Made by a program: the position numbers and the translations under genes
The notes under the pieces: model-generated
What the model was told of the DNA's origin: nothing
What the model saw: the letters and a program-made list of their open reading frames with translations, nothing else
Database searches by the model: none
Source of the DNA: Datura wrightii
Taxonomy: Eukaryota > Streptophyta > Magnoliopsida > Solanales > Solanaceae
Direction of reading: 5' to 3'
NCBI GenBank assembly: GCA_035772735.1
Contig: JASDFA010000010.1
Span: 152,894,501-152,958,500, forward strand
DNA: 64,000 bases
Part shown: positions 22,278 through 35,474 of the stretch, in pieces
Position numbering within the stretch: position 1 is the stretch's first letter
Layout of the letters: the number at the start of each line of letters is the position of its first letter

Positions 22278-25200
22278 TCACTGTCCACTTGCTCCAAGAG
22301 CATCTGACAAGTTGAAGTTCAAATTGCCTCTCATAGTTCTGGCTGCAAATCCTGTATTTCCCTTCTTCATCATTGTTGCAAATTCCCCATAATCTATACG
22401 TCCGTCCTGCCAAATGGAAAAAGATATATCAGCTTGACTGTTGTCAGAAATGTGATGCTCATGACAGAGGGCGCGTCAAAGAGAAGGACTGATAGACATC
22501 TAGGATAGTAAGCTAAGAAGAGGAGCACATTACACTTTAGGCGACTCACACATCGGAAATATGGGAGAGGAAAGTGAGGGGCTTTCTATATGTATACATA
22601 AGGCATAACACAAGTTCGCATGATATGCGCATTGGGCTCTCTGATGATGTAGCCCAAGGAACAAATCCGTGAGGTCTTCTGGGTCAAATCAGACATTAGG
22701 TGCCAAGGACTTGGATTGTGATAAGAAAGCAGAACAAAAAGTAAACAAAATAAAAGAACTAATAATTCAAGAACCAAGGCCACCACAACATACGTTTGTA
22801 GAAGCAAGAAAACTGTTTAATGTATTGCATAATATCTTTCAATCTTATGTTGTGAGCTATGTGACCTATGTTATGTCCATAAAATACCACAGCTTTTGGA
22901 GTTCCGAATATCGAGTAGGTAAACTTTAATAGTTGTGAATAATCTTATAAAAAGGACATGGATGAACTAAAATATTGGACAAGTTAGTTTTTTTCCCCTT
23001 TTCAGAGGAGTTACTATAGTTAAGGAGACTTACATTGTCTATATCAATCTCTTTAATTATGTCATCCAATTTAACATCACCAAGGCCGAATTCTATGCAA
23101 GCCTGTTGAAGTTCATCAGTTGTGATATAACCACTACCATCCTTGTCGAAGTAGGAGAATGCAGCAAGCAGATTCTCCTCCCTCTCCATCTTATTCAAAT
23201 GCAATGTTGCAGCAATGAATTCGCCGTAGTCAATTGTGCCACTGTTGTCAAAGTCAGCCTGCAAAAAACATATATCACCATGTCATTTTGCTACTTTTTT
23301 AGAGGGACTAAAATCATTGGACTAATATTCCCACTCGCGCTGTAGAATTATTGTATCCCTTAAGCAGGTAGGATCAAGAAACTCTACCAAATGGCAAATG
23401 TGTGCAGTCAAATTCTCATGCTTTTTATCTGATCATGCTCAATTTATGTGCCAAATGGTCTTGTAAAATATGACTCAAAAGGCATTGTCACAAATCTATA
23501 GAGATTCTAAAACAGATGAAATTAGAAAGTACCGCTTTCATCAGGGCCTTGATGTCGGACTCAGCTAGGTCAGATCCTACTCTTTTCAAGCCATCTTTCA
23601 GCTCTTCATATGTGATTGTTCCACTGTTATCTGTGTCAATCATTTTGAACAACTGCTTAAGTCCTCCTATTTCTTCCTCTGAGAGCCTTTCTGCTATGAC
23701 CTGTTTGTATGTCGTGTTTCAAGTATCAGAAATCAATCTAGTACACAAATTCCAAAAGTTCATATACACAATGAGGGTCTGCAAAACAGAACGTAGCCTA
23801 TTGAAAACCATCGCAATCCACATGCTGAACATAAAGATTCTGGACTTGAGAATTTTGTTTTGAGACATTGCCAGGAGCAACATTTTTTGGCTGAACTTTT
23901 AATTGAGATACAAGTAGTTAGATTTCACATCTTAGCTGAAGGTCCTATAAATACTTGAGAATTGAGAGCTTTGAACAAAATGTCTCTATTACCGTCTACT
24001 AACGACAAGTTTATTGAAGAGCTCTCAGAATCCAAAAAGTCATTTCAACACCTAAAAGGATTTTCGTAACCATACTAAATGGTATCCAAACATGTAGCTT
24101 TATCTAAATTACCTTCTTCCTCTATCTCACCATTTTCCTTAGATAACCGACTTTCACACTGAATCACTTGGATTTCATATTTGGAGAACACGGAAAAGAT
24201 TAAGAGTCTTTTGTACATTTTTGTACAAAATCATAGCTCTAGGGTTTCGATCTCTTAGGATGAGATGTACAAGTAGTAATGACTAACGAAATAGTTGTCT
24301 ACAGTGATCCTGCTCCAAGACTTAGCTCATGTCAAGTAATTTCCAGTTGAATTGTTACACAAAAGTACTAGAAAAACTGTTAAAGAACTACCAAAGTAGT
24401 GAATATGCAATTGGATAAACATAATATCTTAAGAACTTCTCCAAACACTATCACCAGTATCACTTTTAGACTGTTATACTCGTGTTTATATTCCTAGTTA
24501 AGAATTTTATGGATGTCAAGCTATGACACATTAAATGAAATCCGAGAAATAACTAACACTGTTAACTGGAAAAAGAACAAAGATGTAGAAAAGAAATGCA
24601 TACTCGTAAAGCCATCTTTTTAAGTTTATTCATGTCATAGAACTGCTTTAGGCGATTCAACACTGCAGATCCCAAAGGTTTGTCTGGAGCAACTGCATCG
24701 TCCACAAGCCACGGATGACCTTGAAAGTAAAAAAAAAAAAAAGAAAAAAAAAAAAAAAAAAAAAAAGACAAACAAGTATTGATAATGAAACTATAAACTT
24801 TTCTTCTACCTTATCAGCTACTCAGTATTGACCAATAAATTAAATAGGTGGTACTGACATAGGACTGCATGAGCAGTTATTCGTGCTTTAGGATCCCTGT
24901 CGAGCATCTTTTTAACCAAATCTTTTGCACTATCAGAAATATGAGGCCAAGGTTCAGATTCAAAGTCTATCTTCCCTTTCAAAATCTGCTTGAATATACC
25001 ATTGTCTGTCTCTGCATGTCCGGAAAGTGGGGAAAAAAAGAACAAAATAACAGATAGTTAATCTTTGATTCTTTTTTTTTTTAAAAAAAGTAAGAAAAGA
25101 AGATAAATGAAATTTCAACATTGTAAAATTACCAGCCCAAAAAGGAGGAACCCCAGATAACAAGATGTATAAGATGACTCCAGCACTCCATACATCTATT

Positions 25201-26879
25201 TCAGGTCCATAATATTTATGCAACACTTCAGGAGCAACATAATAAGGACTTCCTACAACATCAGAGACATATTGCCCTGCCAGAAAATGTTGAGTATATT
25301 TAATTTCTCCAATTTCATCAAAGTCACTGGATATTATCTTCTTCTTCTTCTTCTTCTTCTTCTTCTTCTGTTTTTTGATAAACTGGATATTTTCCATTCA
25401 ATAAGTAAATTTATATGTGACTTTTAAGATCAATCAGTTAACATGCAAGCTCGAGATAGGACTTTTCTACGACAAACTTCTAATTGAATAGAAGAATGAA
25501 TTTGTTGTTGTTTTTCTGGTTCAGTATAGTGCCCAATTTTGATGTCTATATGGGAACTTTATTCTCCTGTCCAACTCATGAAAGGAGATCTTTGTCAGAA
25601 AACATACTGCAGACTTATTAGTTTTTAGATACTTTTGAACTAGATAAACTTTAACTTGTTAAAACACAAATTGATTGATGTTAGAGATACTAAAATGAAA
25701 ACAAGAATGTTTGAAGATGAAAATCAGTAAGGGGCAAACAGCTTTTGGGCAATTTGATCTGGTAATGTGATACATAAAAAGGATCTTGAATTTGAGTTCT
25801 CTTACATATTAACATCCTATTGAAAAGTGGTAGAAAATTGGAAATCCGTTGAAAGATCAACAAGTTCTCACAAATTTCTTCTAGTGTCAAAACCTATTTA
25901 AGCTAAAGATAAGGGACACTAATGAAAGCTGAAAACATTCAAAATGATGTTGTTTGTATGATATGCGAGCTGCCTAGCCATAAAGCCAAACAAGTCCAGA
26001 TTAAGTCTCAAGATTTTGCTTCTACGTTTTGATATTTTGGCCTAATTCATTGATTAAGAATTAAGAGAAAATCATCTCATAGAAGCTCATTGATATCTTC
26101 TTTTTTTAAAATCAAATCGACTTCAATTCTTGAATAATCCACATCACTTCTGCTTCTGTTGGAACACAAGATTCTCCTTTTCTGTGATCATCCTAATAAC
26201 TTCCATCGATAAGAAGACACCAAATTCAATTCAATACAACATAAAATCCATTTGGATCTACCAAAACCATTTAAACTTTCCAATAAAAATATGAATAAGA
26301 CAATGATCCAAGAAACAAACCAGGCTTATAGAAAATAGACAAGCCGAAATCGGTAGCCTTGAGGGTAGCGTCTTCATCAGAACTATCAAAGAGGAAATTC
26401 TCAGGCTTGAGATCTCTATGCATGACACCAAGAGAATGACAAGCCTCAACAACCTTAACAATTGTCTTCATCAAATGTGCAGCTTTCCTCTCACTATAAT
26501 GTCCCCTTTGAACAATCCTATCAAAAAGCTCACCCCCTTTACACAATTCCATAACAATATGGACAAAAAGATTGTCCTCATAAGTCCCTTTGATCCTCAC
26601 TACATTAGGGTGCTCAGACAAATGATGCATTATCTGAATCTCTCTCCACACATCCTCATAATCTTCCCTGCATAAGAGTTTCCTTTTTGGGATTGATTTA
26701 CATGCATATTGAAGGCCTGTTGCCTTTTCTGTGCATTGATATGTTGTCCCAAATTGCCCCTGGCCTAATTTCTTGCCAAGAGTGTAATGTTCCCTCAATC
26801 TTGGAGTTTGGTAAGGAAGGACATTGGTAGATGGCTTTGTGGATATTGGAGGTCTCTTCTTTGCTCCAGCTTGTGCCAT
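22278..26879 (-). CDS. Calcium-dependent protein kinase, CPK4/CPK11 type
   Basis: Seven exons join in frame: 26879-26321, 25276-25133, 25011-24859, 24719-24604, 23700-23533, 23258-23034, 22406-22278, giving 497 aa (Arabidopsis CPK4 about 501). The kinase domain has GQGQFG (39-44), Lys61, HRDLKPEN (154-161), DFG (177-179) and APE (201-203). The auto-inhibitory junction is near 295-330. Four complete EF-hand loops follow: 346-357, 382-393, 418-429 and 452-463. The N-terminus starts MAQ with no glycine at position 2, so myristoylation is not expected; CPK4/CPK11 share this. Such kinases phosphorylate serine/threonine when calcium fills the EF hands, and CPK4/CPK11 act in abscisic acid signalling. 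Every catalytic and calcium-binding residue is present, so the gene looks functional. All introns are GT...AG. Confidence 0.96.
25340..25370. repeat. (CTT)n microsatellite in kinase intron 1
   Basis: About nine or ten uninterrupted CTT units, equal to (GAA)n/(AAG)n on the coding strand, lie in intron 1 between 25277 and 26320. Confidence 0.9.
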
Positions 26880-28140
26880 GTTTTCTTACAACAAATTTTC
26901 TTTTTTCCCTTCTCTTTGTTTTTGTTTTCTTGATTTTGGAGAAACTGAGGAAAGTTTCAGTTTATGTTTTTTTTTTTCCCATATGTAAAAGTTGTTACCC
27001 TTTTTCTTGATCTATGGTCAGGGTTGTCTGGCGGGAAATGTGGTGTTAGTTGACTTGGTGTTGTTGCAAAGACAAAGCGGAGTGGGATTTGGAAATGGAA
27101 GGGAGACACGTCCAACATCAATCAATTCTATATTTTTCTTTTTTTATCATACTCACGGCAAAGAATTTTTACATCATCAATATATTTAAACGTGTTATAA
27201 CAAGTTACTTGTCATGTTTAGTTATTTTTCGACTACTAAACTCGGAGGATGAATATTATCTCTAAGATGACATGTTGATATAAAAGATATTTTACATTAT
27301 TAGTGTACAAAAATTCAAACTCTTATTTCTCCACCTAGTAGTTGCTTTCTTAGTGTTCCACTAGTTCTAGATGTGACTAGAAAATTTTACCTATTGGATG
27401 GTAATGAAAACGTTAAACTGGGCTGCTCTATACAGTTGATAAAAAGTATTATTATTTTAGAACACCTTTATAATGGAATATGATTGTAAAATCTATTTAT
27501 TTTCCTCTCTGGGGATTTTTGAAATATCAAACTAAAGGTGAATTTTTATTTGCTTAGCTGTGAACTGAATTTTGCTAAATTAGAAAGGTAATATCATGAA
27601 TGTTCTATGTAGTCCTGCCTTATCGAAGACTATGATTTTCAAGAAGAAACAACAAAATGTTACTCGAGCGAAATATATAAATAAACTAAGATATACATAT
27701 ATGATAATTTTCTTATAACCAACAAGACTAACAAAATATTAACCAACAGACTGTTGTTAATTACTCTTATATCTTGGAAAATTCTCACTTTCCACTTTTT
27801 AAAAGTTGAATAAACATGAACTACATTTATACGTAATGTTTTATATTGAGATTCGCATGCATAATGCATTGCTGCTGTTTTAGCATTTCTTGCCTAAATT
27901 ACTCACCATCCTTTTATGTGTTTATCAATAAAAGTATCACAAGACAACTACTTGTACAAAGATATTCAGTAGACAATTTTATTTTCATATAGTTAACAAG
28001 CATTACGGAGTTAAGTACCACAATTACATTAGGGAATAGGTCAATCTTAAGTCCAAAACACCATGGAAACAAGCATAGATAACAAGTCTATACACATCAG
28101 GGAAACTTGTTTGGGAGATGAGGTCTCAAGTGTTCAATTT
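26880..28140. other. Kinase promoter and spacer to the inhibitor gene
   Basis: The sequence next to the kinase start is T-rich (26905-27005, CT-rich on the coding strand), which suits a leader or promoter. The rest is AT-rich with no coding frame. The part next to 28140 is probably the 3' UTR of the inhibitor gene. Confidence 0.4.
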
Positions 28141-31045
28141 TCAGACGCGTCCACTGTGCAACTGAACTGTTTGGCTTGGAACAACTTGTAGCACTCCAGG
28201 TTGCTCTGCAAAAGTGACATCTTAGTTAGACTAGTATGAGAGTCTAAAATCCCCAAAAGTAACACTGCAGAAATCATATGAAGATGTTTTCCAGAAGGAT
28301 ACATGCCAAAACTGATGCATTATTGAGTTACAAAATTCAGGTTTAAGGAAATGGAAGCCAAATAGACAAACAATGATCATATTGTAGGAGGGATTTAACT
28401 TAATGTTGGAACTATCTTCAACTTCAAGAATTGCAGATTTTCATCCAGGGTAAAGAACATATAAAAATGAAGCGCTGATGTCAAATGCAAGACATTTTGA
28501 TGGACGTCAAGGATGTAATTCTATAGAAAAATTGATATGAAATAGAGATCCTTGGGACTTGGGAGAAGACACCAGCAATAGTATTGTGATCATTGTAGCA
28601 AAGGGCAAGCATTCTAATGGAAAGAAGGCTATAAATTCAGCAGTTTTAGCAAGGGTTGCTGAATTATCAAGCACCAGTTGCATCAGTGAACCATGCCAAC
28701 CTGCAATTTATTTAGCCTTTGAGAATGATGCTGAAAGAAAATAGTCCAGTATAACATTGGATCTTGTTTAATGATCTAGAAGGTATAGGACAACCAGGAG
28801 TAAGGGCTCTATGTCTAGGGATTTATTTTTCCAAATAAATGGAACTTACAAAAATTTTGAGAAGTTATCCCTTGTCTCAAGGGATTTCCTTCCCAGGAAT
28901 TCAGTTTTCCAAATAAATGGAACTTACAAAAATTTTGAGAAGTAATCCCTTGTCTCAGGGGATTTCCTTCCCAAAATTATTCCAAAAAATGTACCCCTAA
29001 CATCATTCCTGTTATCCTTTACATGTAAAGTTGGGAGGCCTACATTGAAAGTGGATAACTCCTATCATACTTCCACATAGTTCTTTATATTTTATTTTTT
29101 CGAAATGGGAAGTATTAATATTATCAAAATCCAGCACTAAGAAAGTGTTGTGGTTACAGACTAAAATCCAAAAAAAGAACAAAAGAAAAGTAAACCATGC
29201 CAATCAATAATGGACCATCTTGCTCAAGAATATGCTCCATATAAAACCATTAAACCTGTCCCTGTTTCCTAAGAGAAGAAAAAAAAAAGACGAATCCCAA
29301 CCATTCTCTACACAATTAGTGACAAATATCCTTACTCTATTTCTGATGGTTAGACTACTTTGAATTTGAGATTAAGCAAGAAAAATAGAATGTGTTTAAG
29401 TGTTCAATATCCCATGTACACAAAATGTTATATTCAACTCTCAACAGAATGCCAATTACTTCAACACACGAGCATTATGGCTTTCATATTTAAATATCAC
29501 CATACTAATTACTCATTTAAGAAAGAGATACAGTCCAACCATATACCAAAATGGTTTAATCAATAATATTGAAAGAGGAAGAAAGTAATAATATTGAAAG
29601 AGGAAGAAAGTAAAACTTACTTGAAAGATCAGAAACCTGCTCAGCAGTCAGCTTTGCTGAGAATCCACTAGCTGCATGCTTGTAACTGTATATCAGCGCC
29701 TCTTTTGCAGCCTCCTCACTTTTTGATTACCATAAGTGCACAGAAAATATCAGGATCTTTACTCCAAAATTATGCATTAATAAATATGTCTCATACAAAA
29801 TTTTGTAGTATACAATACATTTACCATTCACTAATCATGATAATTACATACAACTGATAATTCTTAGCTAGCATTTATATGCCTTTTTTCCTCACCAAAG
29901 AAAAAGCAAATGATCTTCAACCCATCATTCATTCATTACTACAAATATGGGATTGGTTGAAAATTGGAAGTTTGCTTTGAAAAGTTCCATCCTTTATTCA
30001 AATTAAGATCACAAAAGTCAATTAGAACAGTTTCTTATTGCCCAAATTGACTACTTGCCAAAAAAAAAACTTGGTATGAAGCACTAAATGTTCCTAAAGT
30101 TCGAGTATATATTGCATACAATTTTGCAGTTATGGAGCTATAATTTAAAACAAAACTGACAAAATCCTTTAAATCAGATTACTCATCCTATAACTTTTGA
30201 ACTAATCTGATCACTTTGCACCCCGCCATTCCCTAAAAAAATACCAAATATGCAATCATCATAAGCATTTGGTAAGGAGAAAAATGATTTTATAACCTTT
30301 GTAGGCATGCAAGCTTGAGCATACTCCGCTGATACGGGTGCGTTGTACTTGCTTATGTATCCTTGGAAAACATTTCTATTTACTTATTAAATCACTTCTC
30401 TGATCATTTTTCAATGTCTGATTGGACCTACAAGCTGAGGGATATGGAATGACAATAGCACTAAGGTATTTTTCAGCATAAAAGGTGGATAATAATGTCC
30501 ATGTGTCAGCTGAAACAAGTGATATAGTAGAAGTTCGTCCCTTATTTTAGAACAAAACATTCTTAATAATCAAATACTAGAAATGAATTCAGTTTTTTTT
30601 TTTAATTTTAAAAAAACATTTTCCAGAGCACATCAAGCATACCGAAAGAAAAAAAAAATGAATCTTGAAGATGAATACAAGGTCAAAGTCCAACCCTATG
30701 CGAGGAAAAAAAATCAATTTTTGAACTTGAAAAAAGACCAAATCTAGATAAAATTGACAAGGAGCAAGGTCAATCCATCCCGACCCATAACCCCATATTT
30801 CTATACCGTAATTCAATACAGGAATAACGGACAGAATAGGAGAATAATTCGAACCTGCCAAGAACAGAAGCTAGGGTTTTGATATGATACTCCTCGGGTT
30901 CTTGATCTTCAGGTTTCTCAGTATACACTATATGAACTTTGGCTTCATTGGAGGGTTGTGATGCTTGTGAATCTGCCATTGTTATGATCGCTGCAACAAG
31001 CAAGAAAAACAATAGGATTGAGGAAAGTATTTGATCTTTCTGCAT
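28141..31045 (-). CDS. Subtilisin-propeptide-like protease inhibitor (I9 family, SPI-1 type)
   Basis: Three exons on the reverse strand join in frame: 31045-30855, 29718-29621, 28205-28141, giving 117 aa. The start is the ATG at 31045 (MQKDQILSS); an in-frame GTG just before it is not used. A signal peptide is clear (hydrophobic ILSSILLFFLLVAAIITMA, cleavage near 27). The I9 fold follows: AKVHIVYTEKPEDQEPEEYH, LASVLGSEEAAKEALIYSYK, AASGFSAKLTAEQVSDLSKQ, then PGVLQVVPSQTVQLHSGRV. This is a free-standing subtilase propeptide, as in Arabidopsis SPI-1, which binds and inhibits subtilases in the secretory path or apoplast. The 'SGFSAKLT' and 'VVPSQTVQLH' motifs are those of the propeptide. Introns of 1.1 and 1.4 kb are GT...AG. 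The MULE begins 735 bp upstream of its start. Confidence 0.94.
28827..28982. repeat. 78-bp tandem duplication in inhibitor intron 2
   Basis: Two direct copies start at 28827 and 28905, each TTTTCCAAATAAATGGAACT and each containing ATCCCTTGTCTCA. They differ at only a few positions, so the duplication is recent. Each copy also carries an internal short inverted repeat (AATCCCTTG...CAAGGGATT type). Confidence 0.9.
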
Positions 31046-31779
31046 CACTTTAGGTCACTATTTATAAGAGCATAAGGGATATTCTTGGATGGGAATTTGA
31101 GATTTTTTTGTCCTTAATGACTAAGTTTTAGAATTCTTGGAGAAAATGATTTTGAATTTGCCTTCTTTTCGTGTTTATACAGTACTTACTACTTTTCTTT
31201 CTTAGGATTTACGTATTAGATTGTCTCTGTCCATACACGCTACAGCTCGGAGGCTCCAATCGAGTCATTGCACGGCTTATTGACTGATGAAATGATTTTT
31301 TATACTATGTACAAATGCAAATTAAATAATGTTTTTTCTGAAAATAAAAATCTTACAATAAAACAAAATCTGAAATGAATTTATAAAAGGCTACAAAATC
31401 AAATCTTTCTATTTTAAAAATAAAAAGGATAATGTAAATTATTTTTTATGTTCTAATTTTATAACCCCCTACAAACTTATTTATAATTTTATATTTTTTT
31501 TATAAGAAATTTTAATTTTTATATATATTTTATTTAATTTATAAGTGATCATAAAAAATTATTTCTTTAATTCAGCGTACGTTGAAAATTTACATTTTTG
31601 TTAAATCAAAATTTAGCTAAATTAGCTATCACTTCATCTTAGTAGACTTGAGTATGAGTATCATGAGATTTTTTTTCAACTTTTCAAACAAACACCAAGA
31701 AAGAGTAGCTTTTCAATTATTTATTTTTAATGTAAAATGAAGAAGAAGAAAAAAGTTTCGGTCTTAATGTTTTTTTTTT
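31046..31779. other. Inhibitor promoter region up to the MULE
   Basis: Non-coding. TATTTATAAGAGC (about 31069, reads GCTCTTATAAATA on the coding strand) gives a good TATA box (TATAAATA) about 25-35 bp upstream of a plausible start. Beyond about 31350 it is strongly AT-rich and ends in the T10 run (31770-31779) that flanks the MULE. Confidence 0.5.
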
Positions 31780-32089
31780 GGAAAGTCACATAGATACCCC
31801 GGCGGTCCAAAATATTTACATACTGCTACACCTTTACTTTCCCTGCCCCCTTTATTATTTACAGGAAATATCTCCTCCCGCGCTTTATCAAAAGGCATAC
31901 ACTACTTCCCCAATTCAATTCAAACGGAGTTTTCCTTCAACTGTCAGGAATGCGATAAACCCTACCTTCCTTCCCCAATTCAATTTGAGTTTTGCTTCTC
32001 ACAATTTCAATAATGAATCCAATCACGATTTTAGTTCAACACAATGGAACTTGAGATTCAAACCAACAATACGTCAATTTCGACGTTGA

Positions 32090-35000
32090 TGAAATACTAG
32101 TTGCACTACTTGCAATTTCACATATTTGATTGAACAAATATCAACACAACTGAAAATTGATGCCACCATGAGCAACATTGAAATCAAGTATGTGCTATCA
32201 CCTGGATTACCACAATTGAAAATATTCAACGATATGGGAGTGAAAGTGTATATTGAATTGAAGAAGAACAATCCTGCCATCACCGCATATCCATTGGCTA
32301 TATCTTTCACAGACACACCCATCTTCGTAAGCACGCAAATAGTTGATTGCCCTGAAAGCTCATCAAAAAATACACAGGTAAGAAGTTTTACATATACATA
32401 TGAGTGCAATCATATTGTTGTTCCTGAAATTGATCCATTGGAAAAATATAATTACTAACGTATCCAAACAAGCAATTGAATTTCACCAGATCTACACTGA
32501 CAAAAGCACACTATCCAAAGCTATACGACAACATTCAGTCCAAGAAGATTTCCAATATCGAACTCACAAGTCTTGTAAAAGAAGGTAGGAGACGTATTAT
32601 ATACGATCCAACAAAAGTAACATGAAGTAATGAGCAGGCCTTTAAATACACTCTCTTTCAATCGTACATGATACCATCGCAGTATATCCATATACTGTAA
32701 TGGTATCATGAAGGATTGAGAGAGTGCCTCATTGGATGACTTAAGCCTTTCATCATACCATTATAGTATATGGATGATTGTATCACAGTATATTTATATA
32801 CTAGCATGGTATCATTAAGGAATGCTCAATCCTTTATGCATACACTCCTAAAAAACCCTGCATGATACCATCAGAGTATATGCATATGCTGGCATAGTAT
32901 CATTCAAGGAACCACCAGTCTTACAACCAGACTCTCCTAAAATCATGTATGATACCATCACAGTATATCCTATAAGTAACTTCGTTTAGGTGCATAGATA
33001 TACTGTGATGTTATTATTGAGGAATGCTCAATATTTTAGGTATACACTCCTAAAAAACCCTACATGATACCATCAGAATATATGCATATACTGGATGGTA
33101 TCATTCAGGAACCACCAGTCCTACAACCATACTCTCCTAAAATCCTGTATGATACCATTACAGTATATCCTATAACTGACTTCGTTTAGCTGCATAGATA
33201 TATTGTGATGGTATGACATACATTCCTAAAAAACCCTGCATGATACCATCAGAGTATATGCATATACTGGCATAATATCATTCAGGAACCTCCAGTCCTA
33301 CAAGCAATCTTAAATCATGTAAGATACCATCACAATATATCTATATATTATGATGGTATGATAAAAAGCTCCTTAAGTCATCCAATCAAACACTGTCTCA
33401 ATCCTTCATGATACCATTACAACATATCTACATACTAGATTGTATCATTAATATACATGTCAGTACAGTGAGACATTCTAACCACTGTATGCAAGTATTT
33501 TGTTGTTTGTGTAACTGACAAATGTCATTAGAATCTTAAAGCAAGAAGCATACGGAAAATAAAAAATGTGTCGAGTGACTCAATTCAATGATGTACACAC
33601 CTGCCCACAGAATGAAAGATCTTGTGTAGAAAGACATGCCACTACAATCTTTGTTAGTCGTATCATACAAGAAAAACCTAATGATCTAAAAACTGTGTAC
33701 ACACCAACAGATATACAACGAGATTTCAAAAATGCATATGGAATCAACTTGACCTACATGCAAGCATGGCGGGCGAAGGAGAGAGCAGTTCAACTGTTAA
33801 GAGGGACTCCAACAGATTCATACACACAATTACCGACATACCTATACATGTTGGAAAATGCAAACCCAGGGACAGTTACAAGACTAAACACCACAGAAGA
33901 TGACTCTTTATATCTTTTCATCGCATTAAATGCACCAATTCAAGGGTGGAAATATTGCAAACCTACATTAGTGGTGGATGGGACCTTTCTAAAGGCAACA
34001 TACAGAGGTACTATGCTCACAGCTGCCACACAAGCTGCACAAGGTAAAACGTGCTCATATATTGACTAGTTTATTTTTTCAAGAATCTATAATACACACA
34101 AAATATATAAATACACTAACAGAGTATCATAGAGTACAACTTTCATTTTATACTACTATTATTTTTCCAACATTACCACACATCTTCACATAGGAAAAAT
34201 TATACCTCTTGCTTATGGTATTGTAGATTCAGAAAATGATGCATCTTGGGAATGGTTCTTCAAACGTTTGCAAGAAATATATGCTGAAAGAGATGAGATG
34301 TGCATAGTCTCAGATAGACATGAAAGTATAGCTAAGGTAGCTACAACTATTTATCCAACAGTTCCTCATTGTGTATATATGTTTCATCTTTAGAACAAAG
34401 TGAAGGTAACTTCAAAAAGAATGCAAAATACATCAAAGACATATACTATGCATTATCAAGAGCATACACTGTTCAAGAATTCAACACCCTTATGGAAGAA
34501 TTGGATGTTATTGATCTAAGAGTAAAACCTTACTTGCAACAAGTTGGATACCACAAATGGGCACGGTCACATTGCACAGCCAATCGAACAACAACAATGA
34601 CATCAAATATAGTAGAATCAATAAATGCAGCAAACAAGCATGCAAGACAGCTTCCGGTTGTAGATTTGCTTGATTTTATGACAAACATGGTATAGAGATG
34701 GAATTACACAAATGGTGTTGCTACCAAATTTGAAAATACAAGACTAACAAACAAGTACGAGGCCTTATTGAATGACACACTCAAAGCATCACAAGCCATG
34801 CCAGTGAGATACTTTACCAAATCTAATTATACTTTGACATATGTTTATAGCTATAATATTAGTCAACTACTAATTTATATTTTTTTATGAAAATACAAAA
34901 ACAGGTCATGCCTTCAACTTAATTTGTGCATTCAGTCAAAGATGATCATATCAAACACATTATCTGTATGCATGAAAAAACATGCACGTGTTGAAAGTTT

Positions 35001-35336
35001 CAAGTTGACGAATTCCCGTGTCCACATGCAATGATAGTTGTGACAAAATTTCATCTCGACAAATACACTTATGCTCTCTTTACTACACGAGGGATTTCTT
35101 AATCAAGACATATGAAACACCAATGCATCCTATACCGCACCACAGTATGTGCCACATTCCTGATTATGTATCTTCACATAAGGTACTTCCACCAAATGCC
35201 AGAATCCCACCAGGAAGGCCTAAAAAACATAGAGTAAAGGGAGAATTTGAACCTTATTTTACTGAGACAAAATATCATGCAAGCGCTGTGGAGGTCAAGG
35301 ACATAACCAAAAAACATGTAAAAAAATTCTAAAGAA
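32090..35336 (+). pseudogene. MULE transposase pseudogene (MuDR N-domain, MULE core, SWIM finger, zinc knuckle)
   Basis: Coding blocks: about 32090-32377 (IEIKYVLSPGLPQLKIFNDM, YPLAISFTDTP), about 32446-32584 (IEFHQIYTDKSTLSKAIRQH), about 33490-34043 (TQFNDVHTC, YGINLTYMQAWRAKE, PTLVVDGTFLKATYRGTML, the catalytic core start), 34196-34803 (IIPLAYGIVDSENDASWEWF, CIVSDRHESIAK) and 34905-35336 (CTC..KFQVDEFPCPH, the SWIM finger; then PPGRPKKHR). Introns with GT...AG separate them. A CX2CX4HX4C knuckle, CKRCGGQGHNQKTC, is intact but sits in another frame near 35277. Stops include TAG for Trp after YMFHL, TAG in place of Gln before RWNY, and TGA after CTC. Frameshifts lie near 34395 and 33560. It would have bound the element's ends and cut DNA. 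Confidence 0.88.
32640..33450. repeat. Palindromic repeat block inside the transposase gene (about 9 copies)
   Basis: About nine palindromes of the type GATACCATCAGAGTATATG / CATATACTGGCATAGTATCAT lie at spacings of roughly 80-115 bp between the second and third coding blocks of the transposase gene, so they fill what should be an intron. Two copies (near 32950 and 33150) carry the same extra loop, CTTCGTTTAG, at the centre. Spacers repeat phrases such as GGAACCACCAGTCCTACAA and CTCCTAAAA. Confidence 0.9.
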
Positions 35337-35474
35337 AAATTGATATACTGCTCTTATTCTTTTAGTAAAAATTAGCAAGACATTCTTATGTAGTACTTAT
35401 ATTTTAGCATATCAAAGGTTTTGTAATTGTAACTATATAATGTTTGCTTTATTATTTACATAATAACTCAAAAA

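Noticed and set aside
31046..31048. Start of the inhibitor gene three bases earlier at GTG
   Set aside because: A plant gene would use the ATG at 31045; the signal peptide reads well from there.
32640..33450. These palindromes as terminal repeats of the MULE
   Set aside because: They occur many times internally, and the true ends at 31780 and 44539 have a different sequence (GGAAAGTCAC type).
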